Shown here piece by piece: positions 29,501-41,257 of a DNA stretch of 64,000 bases. This stretch comes from Gammaproteobacteria bacterium (GTDB taxonomy: Bacteria; Pseudomonadota; Gammaproteobacteria; Pseudomonadales; Pseudohongiellaceae), in assembly GCA_030654835.1 (NCBI GenBank), contig JAURWS010000020.1:82631-146630 (forward strand), given 5' to 3'. The notes below the pieces were generated by a model. The model did not search any database, was not told the DNA's origin, and was given only the letters and a program-made list of their open reading frames with translations. The translations under genes and the position numbers were made by a program. Every line of letters begins with the position of its first letter. The stretch's first letter is position 1.

Positions 29501-30200
29501 CGAGCTGGGGCATATCGCCCGCGACCGGCTCGCCAACCTCAAGCCGGAGCGTGAGTATCAGCTGGTCGCCGGACTGGTGGTCTCGATGCGCACGATGAAG
29601 AGCAAACGCGGCGAGACCATCGCCTTTGTGGTGCTCGATGATCGTAGTGCCCGTTTGGAAGTGTCGCTGTTTGCCAAGGAATACGAACAGTTCCGCGACT
29701 TGCTGCAGAAGGACGCCATTCTAGTGGTGGACTGTCAGGTCAGCGTGGATGATTACAGTGGTGCGATGCGCGGACGCGCCCGGGGCGTCATGAGTCTGGA
29801 CGAGGCTCGGCAGCGTTGCGCCCAATTCCTCGATCTGTATCTGCACAAGGATTTTCTGGCACCGGATTTCAGCGGACAACTGGCACGCATCCTGGAGCCT
29901 CAGCGTGCGGATCTGGCGCCTGTGCCGAAGCTTGTCAGCAAACCAGCACCTGCCGCACAGCGCGGACGCAATCAGGCGGCCCAGCCGCAAACCGGGTCCG
30001 AGGCGGAGCAGGCCACGGTGCGGGGCTGTCCCGTGCGAATTTTCTACGACCGGGGTGACAGCAAGGGCGTCCTGTTGCTGGGGGCGCAGTGGGCCATTCT
30101 GCCTACCCAGGCGCTGCTGCACCGTTTGCAGGAAGAGTTCGGAAAGACCCGTGTGGTGCTCAATTACAAGAACGACAACGGGTGGTCCGGCGCGCGCTGA
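26553..30200 (+). CDS. dnaE: DNA polymerase III alpha subunit
   Basis: Replicative polymerase. The ATG at 26553 ([20 protein letters not shown]) is preferred because family members start at this point. An upstream in-frame ATG at 26442 lies inside rnhB. The 1215-residue product has the PHP domain (1-280), then the C-family polymerase core with [23 protein letters not shown] near residue 370 and the catalytic [13 protein letters not shown] near 410. Further on are a helix-hairpin-helix region, an OB-fold (about 985-1060) and a tau-binding C-terminal domain. A Pro/Ala/Gln-rich linker near 1125-1155 is unusual. Confidence 0.97.
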   Translation: [1215 protein letters not shown]

Positions 30201-30287
30201 GGCGCCCGTTTTGGTGGTCGCTAAACGCTGGTGGCTTTTGTTATCATGGCGACAACGTATGCATTATTACTGGAACATGACAACGCT

Positions 30288-31241
30288 ATGAATCCGAATT
30301 ACCTTGATTTTGAACAGCCAATCGCCGACCTGGAAGTAAAGATCAACGAGCTGCGTCTGGTGGGAACCGACAATAAGCTGAACATTACCGACGAGATTCA
30401 GAAGCTCCAGGAAAAGAACACCAAGCTCACCGAGAAGATTTATTCCTCCCTGTCACCCTGGCAGATTTCGCAGGTAGCGCGTCACCCGCTGCGTCCTTAC
30501 ACTCTCGACTACATCAACCACATCTTCACCGATTTCGACGAGCTGCATGGCGACCGTTTGTTCGCGGATGACATGGCCTTGATCGGCGGCATAGCCCGTC
30601 TGGATGGCCGCCCCGTGATGGTGATCGGTCATCAGAAGGGTCGTGGCACCAAGGAGAAAGTCCGCCACAATTTCGGCATGCCGCGCCCCGAAGGTTATCG
30701 CAAGGCGCGGCGCCTGATCGCCATGGCCGAGCGCTTCAAACTGCCAGTGCTGACCTTCATCGACACTCCTGGAGCCTATCCGGGCATCGACTCCGAGGAG
30801 CGTGGCATCAACGAGGCTATCGCCGAGAATATGGCCATGATGTCGGCCGTGCGCACGCCCTTGATCGCCACGGTGACCGGTGAGGCCAACTCCGGTGGCG
30901 CCATCGCCATTGGTATCGCCGACCACCTGAATATGCTCGAATATTCCACCTATACGGTGATCACCCCGGAAGGCTGCGCCACCATTCTGTGGAAGTCCGC
31001 AGAGTATGCGTCTGCCGCCGCCGAGGCCATGGGCGTTACCTCCAAGCGCCTGGAGGAGCTGGGCATCGTCGACAGCACTATCAGCGAACCGCTGGGCGGT
31101 GCGCATCGTGATGTGCAGGCCATGGCAGCGAACATCAAGGCGGCGCTCATCGAGCAGGTCGATCGGCTCTCCAGACTGCCACTTGATGAGCTCGTCGAGC
31201 GTCGCTACAAGCGTCTGATGAGTTACGGTATTTCCAACTGA
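30288..31241 (+). CDS. accA: Acetyl-CoA carboxylase carboxyltransferase subunit alpha
   Basis: Pairs with AccD to transfer CO2 from carboxybiotin to acetyl-CoA, giving malonyl-CoA. The ATG at 30288 ([19 protein letters not shown]) matches the family N-terminus. Upstream open frame (from 30231) is ignored. The 317-residue protein has the crotonase-type core, including [20 protein letters not shown] near residue 110 and the glycine-rich [16 protein letters not shown] near 202. It lies between dnaE and tilS as in E. coli and Pseudomonas. Confidence 0.96.
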   Translation: MNPNYLDFEQPIADLEVKINELRLVGTDNKLNITDEIQKLQEKNTKLTEKIYSSLSPWQISQVARHPLRPYTLDYINHIFTDFDELHGDRLFADDMALIGGIARLDGRPVMVIGHQKGRGTKEKVRHNFGMPRPEGYRKARRLIAMAERFKLPVLTFIDTPGAYPGIDSEERGINEAIAENMAMMSAVRTPLIATVTGEANSGGAIAIGIADHLNMLEYSTYTVITPEGCATILWKSAEYASAAAEAMGVTSKRLEELGIVDSTISEPLGGAHRDVQAMAANIKAALIEQVDRLSRLPLDELVERRYKRLMSYGISN

Positions 31242-31275
31242 CATCCAGCTTCATCCGCAACGGGTCTCCCACGGC

Positions 31276-32697
31276 ATGACCTTCACCGAACAGTCACTGT
31301 CTGCGCAGCTTGCCGGAATTCCGGAAGGCAGCAGGCTGGTGGTGGCGTTCAGCGGAGGTCTCGATTCCTCCGTTCTGCTGTGGGCGCTGTATCGCCTGCT
31401 GCAGCAGAGCAATCCCGGCGCCTTTGGCCTCGCCGCCATTCACGTTAATCACGGCCTCAGCCCCAACGCCGCCTCCTGGCAGCAATTCTGTGCAGACACC
31501 TGCGTGCGTCTCGGCATCGAGCTGTCCGTAGAGCGAGTCCATATCTCGCGCCACGCAGGAGCCAGCCTCGAAAATCTCGCGCGCCAGCAGCGCTATGCAG
31601 CGTTTACTCGTTGCCTGCAACCCGGTGACTGTCTGGTCATGGGGCATCATCTGGATGATCAGGCCGAGACCTTCCTGCTGCGTACCCTGCGCGGTTCCGG
31701 ACCGCGCGGTTTGGCCGCGATGCCCGGCACTCGAACGCTGGGCCACGGTGCGTCGTTGCGCCCCTTGCTGCGCCCGTTACTGGCAGTGACGCGGCAAGCT
31801 CTGGAAGACTTCGCCCGGGCGCAACAACTGCAGTGGATCGAGGATGAAAGCAACGATGCCACCGTGTTTGATCGCAACTACTGTCGCCATGAGTTGCTGC
31901 CGGTGATCGCTCGGCGCTGGCCTGCCTATCGTGAAAACTGGCTGCGCAGCGCACAGTTGTGCGCCGAAGCGGAAGAGCTTCTGCAGGAGTTGGCCGCGCA
32001 GGACTATGCCCTGACGGCGACGGAGGATGAAACGGTCATCGCCGTCGATGCGCTTAACCGGCTGAGTCCGGCTCGGCAGCGCAACCTGCTGCGCTACTGG
32101 CTGCAGCGTCTGCGCGTGGCCGATCCGGGCTGGAATGCGCTGCAGCAGATCGTTACAGAGTTGTTGCCAGCGGCAGTCGATGCGCAGCCGGAAGTCAGCT
32201 GGGGGGATCGCTGCGAACAAGGTGGGGAGGAGGGCAGAGCGGATGGTTCTCGTAATTCAGAAGCTGTCCGGCGAGTGCTGAGGCGCTACCGTGATCGACT
32301 TTATCTGCTCCATACGGTGCCGCCTTTGGCCAGCCAGGAATGCTATGAGTGGTGCCCACCTGCGCCGCTTGCGCTGCCGGGCAATGGCGGTCTGCGCGTG
32401 TCGCCAAGCTGCGGCAGCGGGTTGCGACAGCTGCAACAAGACACAGTTTTGCGGATACGTTACCGGCAGGGCGGTGAGAGTTTTCGACTTGCAGGGCGTC
32501 GCACCAGACCGCTGAAAAAAATCCTTCAGGATGCCGTTGTGGCACCCTGGTTGCGGGAACGCTTGCCGTTGTTGTACGCAGGAGATGAGCTGGTGTGTAT
32601 TCCCGGCATCGGTGTCTGCGAGGGCTGGCAGGCGCAGGAAGGGGAGCGTTCCTGGGAGGTCATCTGGACACTGGATTCCGGCGCATCATCCTGCTGA
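31276..32697 (+). CDS. tilS: tRNA(Ile)-lysidine synthase
   Basis: Adds lysine to C34 of the tRNA-Ile anticodon (CAU), changing its identity from Met to Ile. The N-terminal ATP pyrophosphatase domain has the PP-loop VAFSGGLDSSVLLWAL near residue 23 and GHHLDDQAETFLLRTLRGSG near 122. A TilS substrate-binding middle domain and a C-terminal domain with LAGRRTRPLKKILQDA near 404 follow. The 473-residue length is slightly above the usual 430-460, because of a variable linker around residues 300-335. No clear RBS is visible. Confidence 0.93.
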   Translation: MTFTEQSLSAQLAGIPEGSRLVVAFSGGLDSSVLLWALYRLLQQSNPGAFGLAAIHVNHGLSPNAASWQQFCADTCVRLGIELSVERVHISRHAGASLENLARQQRYAAFTRCLQPGDCLVMGHHLDDQAETFLLRTLRGSGPRGLAAMPGTRTLGHGASLRPLLRPLLAVTRQALEDFARAQQLQWIEDESNDATVFDRNYCRHELLPVIARRWPAYRENWLRSAQLCAEAEELLQELAAQDYALTATEDETVIAVDALNRLSPARQRNLLRYWLQRLRVADPGWNALQQIVTELLPAAVDAQPEVSWGDRCEQGGEEGRADGSRNSEAVRRVLRRYRDRLYLLHTVPPLASQECYEWCPPAPLALPGNGGLRVSPSCGSGLRQLQQDTVLRIRYRQGGESFRLAGRRTRPLKKILQDAVVAPWLRERLPLLYAGDELVCIPGIGVCEGWQAQEGERSWEVIWTLDSGASSC

Positions 32698-32878
32698 AAT
32701 TTTCACGCGCGGAGCCCTGAAATTGTACGCCTTCGCGCTTGTCAACCGAGCCCTTGCAGATTTTTGCGTTGTGGTCAGTGATGGCTTCTGGTACTCTGTA
32801 ATCCCATCTGTAGGTGCTTGTTTAAAATGCTTTTTTAACGTGTTTTCGCAAGCACCGGTTAGACATTTTCGAATCTGA

Positions 32879-35400
<2,522 letters not shown>

Positions 35401-35445
35401 GTGCGACAACACTCACATTAATGCACAGGTCACCACTGAATCTGA

Positions 35446-36771
<1,326 letters not shown>

Positions 36772-36800
36772 GAACGCTCAATCAACGAGACGGAATGACT

Positions 36801-37070
36801 ATGAAAGTACTCCTGGGTGCGCTGGTCGTGGTGTTGGTGATGTTGCAGTTCAATCTGTGGGTGGGAGAGGGTAGCTTCTCCCAGTTGCGCAGTCTCGAAT
36901 CGCAGGTTGAGGTGCAGAAGCAGGAAAACGTGGTCCTGGCGGACCGCAACCAGGAACTCGAGAACGAAGTGCTGGATCTGAAGACGGGGCTCGATGCCGT
37001 TGAGGAGCGAGCGCGCAGCGATTTCGGCATGGTGAAGGATGGCGAGACGCTCTTCCTCATCGTCGAGTGA
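36801..37070 (+). CDS. ftsB: Cell division protein FtsB
   Basis: Small bitopic divisome protein that works with FtsL and FtsQ. The 89-residue product has a short cytoplasmic start (MKV), one membrane helix (LLGALVVVLVMLQFNLWVG) and a periplasmic leucine-zipper coiled coil (about 30-70), ending in the conserved EERARSDFGMVKDGETLFLIVE type region. The ATG at 36801 is preferred because GGA lies 6 nt upstream. Another in-frame ATG at 36795 would add two residues. A longer open frame upstream lies inside eno. Confidence 0.92.
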   Translation: MKVLLGALVVVLVMLQFNLWVGEGSFSQLRSLESQVEVQKQENVVLADRNQELENEVLDLKTGLDAVEERARSDFGMVKDGETLFLIVE

Positions 37071-37092
37071 AGAGACTTTTGAAACGAAGCTG

Positions 37093-37120
37093 ATGCCGGT
37101 GAATGCCGGCATTTGTCTTT
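37093..37120 (+). terminator. Hairpin with T-rich tail between ftsB and ispD
   Basis: ATGCCGG (37093-37099) pairs with CCGGCAT (37106-37112), and ttgtcttt follows. It may be an attenuator between ftsB and ispD. The following ispD start is only 19 bp further on, so it could also fold within the ispD leader. Confidence 0.45.
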
Positions 37121-37138
37121 ACAGAGTCAGGGCTTTCT

Positions 37139-37858
37139 ATGGCGATCTGGGCAATTATTCCGGCGGCAGGCGTGGGTTCACGCATGCAGACAGAGGAGCC
37201 GAAGCAGTATTTGCAAATCAATGGTCAGGCCGTGCTAGCTCATTCAATCGCACGCCTGGGGGCAGTGGCTGCAGTAGAGCGCATCGTCGTGGCGCTGCAT
37301 CCACAGGATGACAGATGGGCGATGTTGGGGCTGCAGACCGGTCCGCGCTTGCAGACCTGTGTCGGTGGCGCGGATCGTTGTCACTCGGTGCTGAATGCGC
37401 TCAACGCCCTGCGTGAGCACGCGAAGGAGGACGACTGGGTGTTGGTGCATGATGCCGTCAGACCTTGCGTCAGTGTTGGAGACATCGAGTGCCTGCTGGC
37501 AGAGGTTGCGGATCATCCGGTCGGAGGTCTGCTGGCGGTGCCGGTGAGCAGCACGCTGAAGAGGGCAGGGCCGGATGGCAATGTCAGCGCGACCGTCGAT
37601 CGCACGCATCTCTGGCAGGCGGGAACGCCACAGGTTTTTCGTTATGGATTGCTGCACAGAACACTGACAGAGGCGATTGCGGCGGGCACACTCGTCACCG
37701 ACGAGGCCTCGGCATTGGAGCTGGCCGGGTTCGCGCCGCGACTGGTGCGCGGCCGTGCCGACAACATCAAGATTACCTACCCGGAGGATCTGCTGCTGGC
37801 CCGCCTGATCCTTGCGGCCCAAGGACTGGAAGAACAGCCCGTTGAAAAACAGAACTGA
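37139..37858 (+). CDS. ispD: 2-C-methyl-D-erythritol 4-phosphate cytidylyltransferase
   Basis: Third MEP-pathway enzyme, forming CDP-methylerythritol. The ATG at 37139 follows CAGGG at about 7 nt and gives MAIWAIIPAAGVGSRMQTEE with the nucleotidyltransferase motif. An upstream in-frame ATG at 37103 overlaps the hairpin and is unlikely. The 239-residue protein also has LVHDAVRPCVS near residue 102, the AVPVSSTLKR segment near 137 and the DRTHLWQAGTPQVFRY segment near 154. ispF follows by 17 bp. Confidence 0.96.
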   Translation: MAIWAIIPAAGVGSRMQTEEPKQYLQINGQAVLAHSIARLGAVAAVERIVVALHPQDDRWAMLGLQTGPRLQTCVGGADRCHSVLNALNALREHAKEDDWVLVHDAVRPCVSVGDIECLLAEVADHPVGGLLAVPVSSTLKRAGPDGNVSATVDRTHLWQAGTPQVFRYGLLHRTLTEAIAAGTLVTDEASALELAGFAPRLVRGRADNIKITYPEDLLLARLILAAQGLEEQPVEKQN

Positions 37859-37875
37859 AATCAGGAGTCACCGTT

Positions 37876-38376
37876 ATGTGGAACAGGATCAGGACCGGCC
37901 ATGGCTACGACGCGCATCGTTTCGCGGATAGCCTGCTGCCCGACAAACCCCTGATACTGGGTGGCGTGCAATTGCCGCACGATCGCAGCCTGATCGCTCA
38001 CTCCGACGGTGACGCGGTAATTCATGCGCTGTGTGACGCCATTCTGGGAGCACTCGGGCTGGGCGACATCGGTCGACATTTTCCGGATACGGATCAGGCG
38101 TTCAGTAATATCGACAGCGGCATTCTGTTGCGGCGCGTGTGCAGCCTGTTGAAGACCGCCGGCTGGAAGATCGGCAACGTGGACATCACGATCCTGGCGC
38201 AGGCCCCACGCATGGCGCCGCACATCGAGGCGATGCGCAAGCGTCTGGCTGGTCTGATGGAGATAGTGCCGGAGCAGGTCAACGTCAAGGCTTCGACCAC
38301 AGAGGGCATGGGTTTTGTCGGGCGTCGCGAAGGGTTGGAGACCTATGCTGTGGTGTTGATCTACCGTGACGAGTGA
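37876..38376 (+). CDS. ispF: 2-C-methyl-D-erythritol 2,4-cyclodiphosphate synthase
   Basis: Zinc-dependent fifth enzyme of the MEP pathway. The 166-residue trimeric protein has the metal-binding GHGYDAHRF near residue 8 and the conserved SDGDAVIHALCDAILGALGLGDIG segment near 43. The C-terminal KASTTEGMGFVGRREGL is also present. Length is a few residues above the usual 158-162. The last codons overlap a possible GTG start of truD by 11 bp. IspD and IspF are separate here, not fused. Confidence 0.96.
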   Translation: MWNRIRTGHGYDAHRFADSLLPDKPLILGGVQLPHDRSLIAHSDGDAVIHALCDAILGALGLGDIGRHFPDTDQAFSNIDSGILLRRVCSLLKTAGWKIGNVDITILAQAPRMAPHIEAMRKRLAGLMEIVPEQVNVKASTTEGMGFVGRREGLETYAVVLIYRDE

Positions 38377-38449
38377 CCGCTCGTCAACGGCTGGGGCGTC
38401 ATTGGCAGGAGCGGCAGATTCCTCTCGGGCCAATTCTTCGCGCGAAGCA

Positions 38450-39490
38450 ATGACGCTGCTGGGGTTTGCCTTTGGAGCGCCGGAGCACTCGGCAGTCTTC
38501 AAGCGCGAGGTCGATGATTTTTGCGTCGACGAAGATCTTGGCTTTGAGTTGAGCGGCTCGGGTGAACACCTGTGCGTGCAGATCCGTAAGACGGGTGTGG
38601 CCACGCCGCAGGTAGTCCGTGCACTGGCCCGTGCGGCAGGCGTGCGCGAGCAGGACATCGGTTATGCCGGTTTGAAAGACAGACAAGGCGTCTGCGTGCA
38701 GTGGTTCAGCATCTATCTGCCCTCCGAACGGGTGCCCGATTTCACAGGCTTTACCGAAGCGGGCATGGAGATACTGCAGACGCTGCGCAACAGCAGAAAG
38801 ATTCGCCGTGGCAGTCATCGCGGGAACCTGTTCCGCATCCGGTTGCGTGAAGTGAGTGGCGGCGCCAATGGCATTGCACCTGACTTGTTGGTGCGGCTGG
38901 AGGCAATTGCAGCGCGCGGCGTTCCCAATTACTTCGGGGAACAGCGTTTCGGCACCCACAATGAGAATGTGATGATGGCGGCACGTCTGTTCAGCGGCGA
39001 GTTGCGCATGGCCAGAGGCTTCAAGCGCGGGATGCTGCTCTCGGCGGCCAGATCCTGCGTCTTCAATGAGGTCTTGTCGCGTCGCGTGCTGGCCGGGAAT
39101 TGGGATCGGTATCTGGACGGCGATGTCATGAATCTGGAGGGCACGGAGAGCGTCTTCGTGCCGCAGGACGGGGACACAGAATTGCAGGCGCGGCTGGACG
39201 TCATGGATATTCATCCCACCGGGCCGCTGTGGGGCAAGGGCGTGTTGCGCAGCAGCGCGGCGACAAGAGAGCTGGAGATGGCTTGCGTGGAGCAGTTTCG
39301 CGATCTGTGCACGGGTCTTGAAGCGGCTGGTCTGGAGCAGGCCCGGCGCAGCCTGCGCCTGCCGGTGCAGGGGCTGCAGTGGACCTGGTTGCCGGAGCAG
39401 AATCTGGAGTTGCAGTTCAGTCTGCCACCTGGCGCCTATGCGACGTCGGTGTTGCGCGAGCTTCTGGTGCTGCGTGCGGAGCGGGTCTGA
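38450..39490 (+). CDS. truD: tRNA pseudouridine(13) synthase TruD
   Basis: Modifies U13 of tRNA-Glu. The catalytic Asp lies in IGYAGLKDRQGVCVQW near residue 70, with NYFGEQRFG around 160 typical of TruD and the C-terminal GAYATSVLRELL ending. The start at 38450 (MTLLGFAFGAPEHSAVFKRE) gives 346 residues, close to the E. coli 349. A GTG at 38366, overlapping ispF, would add 28 Ser/Ala-rich residues. Neither has a strong RBS. The usual next gene, surE, is missing, and pcm follows directly. Confidence 0.92.
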   Translation: MTLLGFAFGAPEHSAVFKREVDDFCVDEDLGFELSGSGEHLCVQIRKTGVATPQVVRALARAAGVREQDIGYAGLKDRQGVCVQWFSIYLPSERVPDFTGFTEAGMEILQTLRNSRKIRRGSHRGNLFRIRLREVSGGANGIAPDLLVRLEAIAARGVPNYFGEQRFGTHNENVMMAARLFSGELRMARGFKRGMLLSAARSCVFNEVLSRRVLAGNWDRYLDGDVMNLEGTESVFVPQDGDTELQARLDVMDIHPTGPLWGKGVLRSSAATRELEMACVEQFRDLCTGLEAAGLEQARRSLRLPVQGLQWTWLPEQNLELQFSLPPGAYATSVLRELLVLRAERV

Positions 39491-39539
39491 ACAATAAAAA
39501 TTCAAGAGGTTTGGCAGACGAGAACATGAGAGTAACCAA

Positions 39540-40226
39540 GTGAGCAATGTAAATCTGGCCGGCATAGGCATGACATCGCAGCGTACGCGTGAGCGCCTGA
39601 TTGGTCGTCTGATCGAGCAGGGTATCGGCGACTGGTCGGTGCTCGACGTAATGCGCAGCACTCCGCGCCATATCTTTCTGGAGGAGGCGCTGGCGCACAA
39701 AGCCTACGAGGATGTGTCATTGCCGATTGGCTACAACCAGACGATCTCCCAGCCTTATATCGTCGCCAAGATGACCGAGGCGGTGCTGAAGAATCACCCG
39801 GCTCTGGAGCAAGGCAAGCTTGGCAATGTGTTGGAGGTCGGCACCGGCTGTGGTTATCAGACGGCGATCATCGCGCCGCTTGCCCGCAAGGTCTACTCGG
39901 TGGAGCGCATCAAACCGCTGCTGGAAAAGGCGCGCAAGAACATCCGTCTGCTTGGATTGAACAACGTACAGTTCAAACACGACGATGGCAGTCTGGGCTG
40001 GAAAGAGAAGGGGCCCTTCGACGCGATTATCGCAGCGGCGGCACCGCAGCAGGTTCCTCAGGAGTTGCTGGCACAGCTCGCCGAGAACGGACGTTTGATC
40101 ATCCCCGTGGGCGGTGATGACGTGCAGGAGCTGCGGCTGATCACGCGCACCGGGGACGAATTCAAGACCGAGATTGTGGCAGCCGTGCGATTTGTGCCGC
40201 TACTGGTCGGTCAGATACAAAACTGA
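39540..40226 (+). CDS. pcm: Protein-L-isoaspartate O-methyltransferase
   Basis: Repairs isoaspartyl damage in proteins by SAM-dependent methylation. The 228-residue product shows the NQTISQPYIVAKMTEA segment near residue 63, SAM motif VLEVGTGCGYQTAII near 97 and AAAPQQVPQELL near 163. The GTG at 39540 is kept because GAGAG lies about 9 nt upstream. The in-frame ATG at 39570 (MTSQRTRERL) is the start in many relatives. Its 3' end (from 40211) is partly duplicated 69 bp downstream, beyond a REP half-site. Confidence 0.94.
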   Translation: MSNVNLAGIGMTSQRTRERLIGRLIEQGIGDWSVLDVMRSTPRHIFLEEALAHKAYEDVSLPIGYNQTISQPYIVAKMTEAVLKNHPALEQGKLGNVLEVGTGCGYQTAIIAPLARKVYSVERIKPLLEKARKNIRLLGLNNVQFKHDDGSLGWKEKGPFDAIIAAAAPQQVPQELLAQLAENGRLIIPVGGDDVQELRLITRTGDEFKTEIVAAVRFVPLLVGQIQN

Positions 40227-40320
40227 TCGAAACGAACCATTCAGGACCAGTGTGGGAGCGGGCCCCGCCCGCGATAGGTTCAGATACAAAACTGAGCGAA
40301 GCGAAACAAAACATTCAGGA
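40211..40320 (+). repeat. Direct repeats flanking a solitary REP half-site after pcm
   Basis: The segment tcagatacaaaactga, with its downstream cgaa...cattcagga, occurs at 40211-40246 (covering the pcm stop) and again, slightly diverged, at 40280-40320. Between them lies a single REP half-site, TGTGGGAGCGGGCCCCGCCC plus GCGATAGG (40251-40278). This is the leftmost REP in the window and the only unpaired one. The second copy ends just before the DUF368 gene and supplies its AGGAG RBS. Confidence 0.85.
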
Positions 40321-40325
40321 GCGAT

Positions 40326-41237
40326 ATGCAAGACAGGTCTGAGGCGACACTGAAGGGCAGGCTGGTGCTGTTTGGCAAAGGCATGGCCATGGGCGTCGCC
40401 GATTCTGTTCCGGGCGTTTCCGGCGGCACCATCGCCGTCATGGTGGGCATCTATGAGGAGTTGGTCAATTCGCTGAAAGGCTTGAATCCCCTCGTTCTGC
40501 ATACGCGCTGGGGCGGTGGTCCGCTGCAGTTCTGGCGCAATATCAACGGCGGCTTTCTGCTGACATTGCTGCTTGGCATCGTCACCAGCCTCTATCTCAG
40601 TGCCAACACCGTGTTGTATCTGCTGGACAGCCAATACCCGCTGATGATGGCTTTTTTTGCCGGGCTGGTGTTTGCCTCTACCTGGTTTCTGCAGCGCCAG
40701 GTGCTGCATTGGGGCGGGGTCGAAGTCGGCATGACGCTCCTGGGTGCGGCGGTAGCGCTGGTGGTATCTCTTGCCAATCCCATGTCCGGTGACTCTGGCT
40801 TGGTCTATTTGTTTTTCTGCGGGATGCTGGCGATCTGCGCGATGATACTGCCGGGCATCTCTGGCGCGTTCGTGCTGATCCTGCTGGGCGCCTACGACTA
40901 CGTCCTCGCCGCTCTGCGGGCGCTGAATTTCCCTGTCATTCTGGTGTTCGCGAGTGGTTGTGCCATTGGTTTGCTGAGCTTCTCGCATCTGCTGTCCTGG
41001 ACCTTCTTCCATTACCGGCAGCAGACTTACGCCTTCCTGACCGGCATGCTGGCCGCGTCCGTATTGGTGTTGTGGCCCTGGAAGCAGACGGTGAACGGTG
41101 AAATTACCTTCCTTTCACCTGCCGGTTTCGAGGCGACAACCGGACAGCCCGCGCAACTGCTGACCGTGCTTCTGCTGGTGGTAGTGGGCTATGCTGTCGT
41201 GGCAATTTTTGAAAGAATCACCAACAGGAAACTGTAA
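40326..41237 (+). CDS. DUF368 membrane protein (PopT-type polyprenyl-phosphate transporter candidate)
   Basis: A 303-residue polytopic inner-membrane protein with about eight hydrophobic helices. The N-terminal KGMAMGVADSVPGVSGGTIAVM (residues 18-39) and the internal repeat-like ICAMILPGISGAFVLILLGAYDYVL (about 175-200) are the paired signatures of DUF368. Members named PopT have been linked to returning undecaprenyl phosphate across the inner membrane. Assigning that role here is inference from the family. It lies between pcm and nlpD and starts 6 bp after a duplicated copy of the pcm tail. Confidence 0.88.
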   Translation: MQDRSEATLKGRLVLFGKGMAMGVADSVPGVSGGTIAVMVGIYEELVNSLKGLNPLVLHTRWGGGPLQFWRNINGGFLLTLLLGIVTSLYLSANTVLYLLDSQYPLMMAFFAGLVFASTWFLQRQVLHWGGVEVGMTLLGAAVALVVSLANPMSGDSGLVYLFFCGMLAICAMILPGISGAFVLILLGAYDYVLAALRALNFPVILVFASGCAIGLLSFSHLLSWTFFHYRQQTYAFLTGMLAASVLVLWPWKQTVNGEITFLSPAGFEATTGQPAQLLTVLLLVVVGYAVVAIFERITNRKL

Positions 41238-41257
41238 CTGTGATGGAAAGGGTTTTG

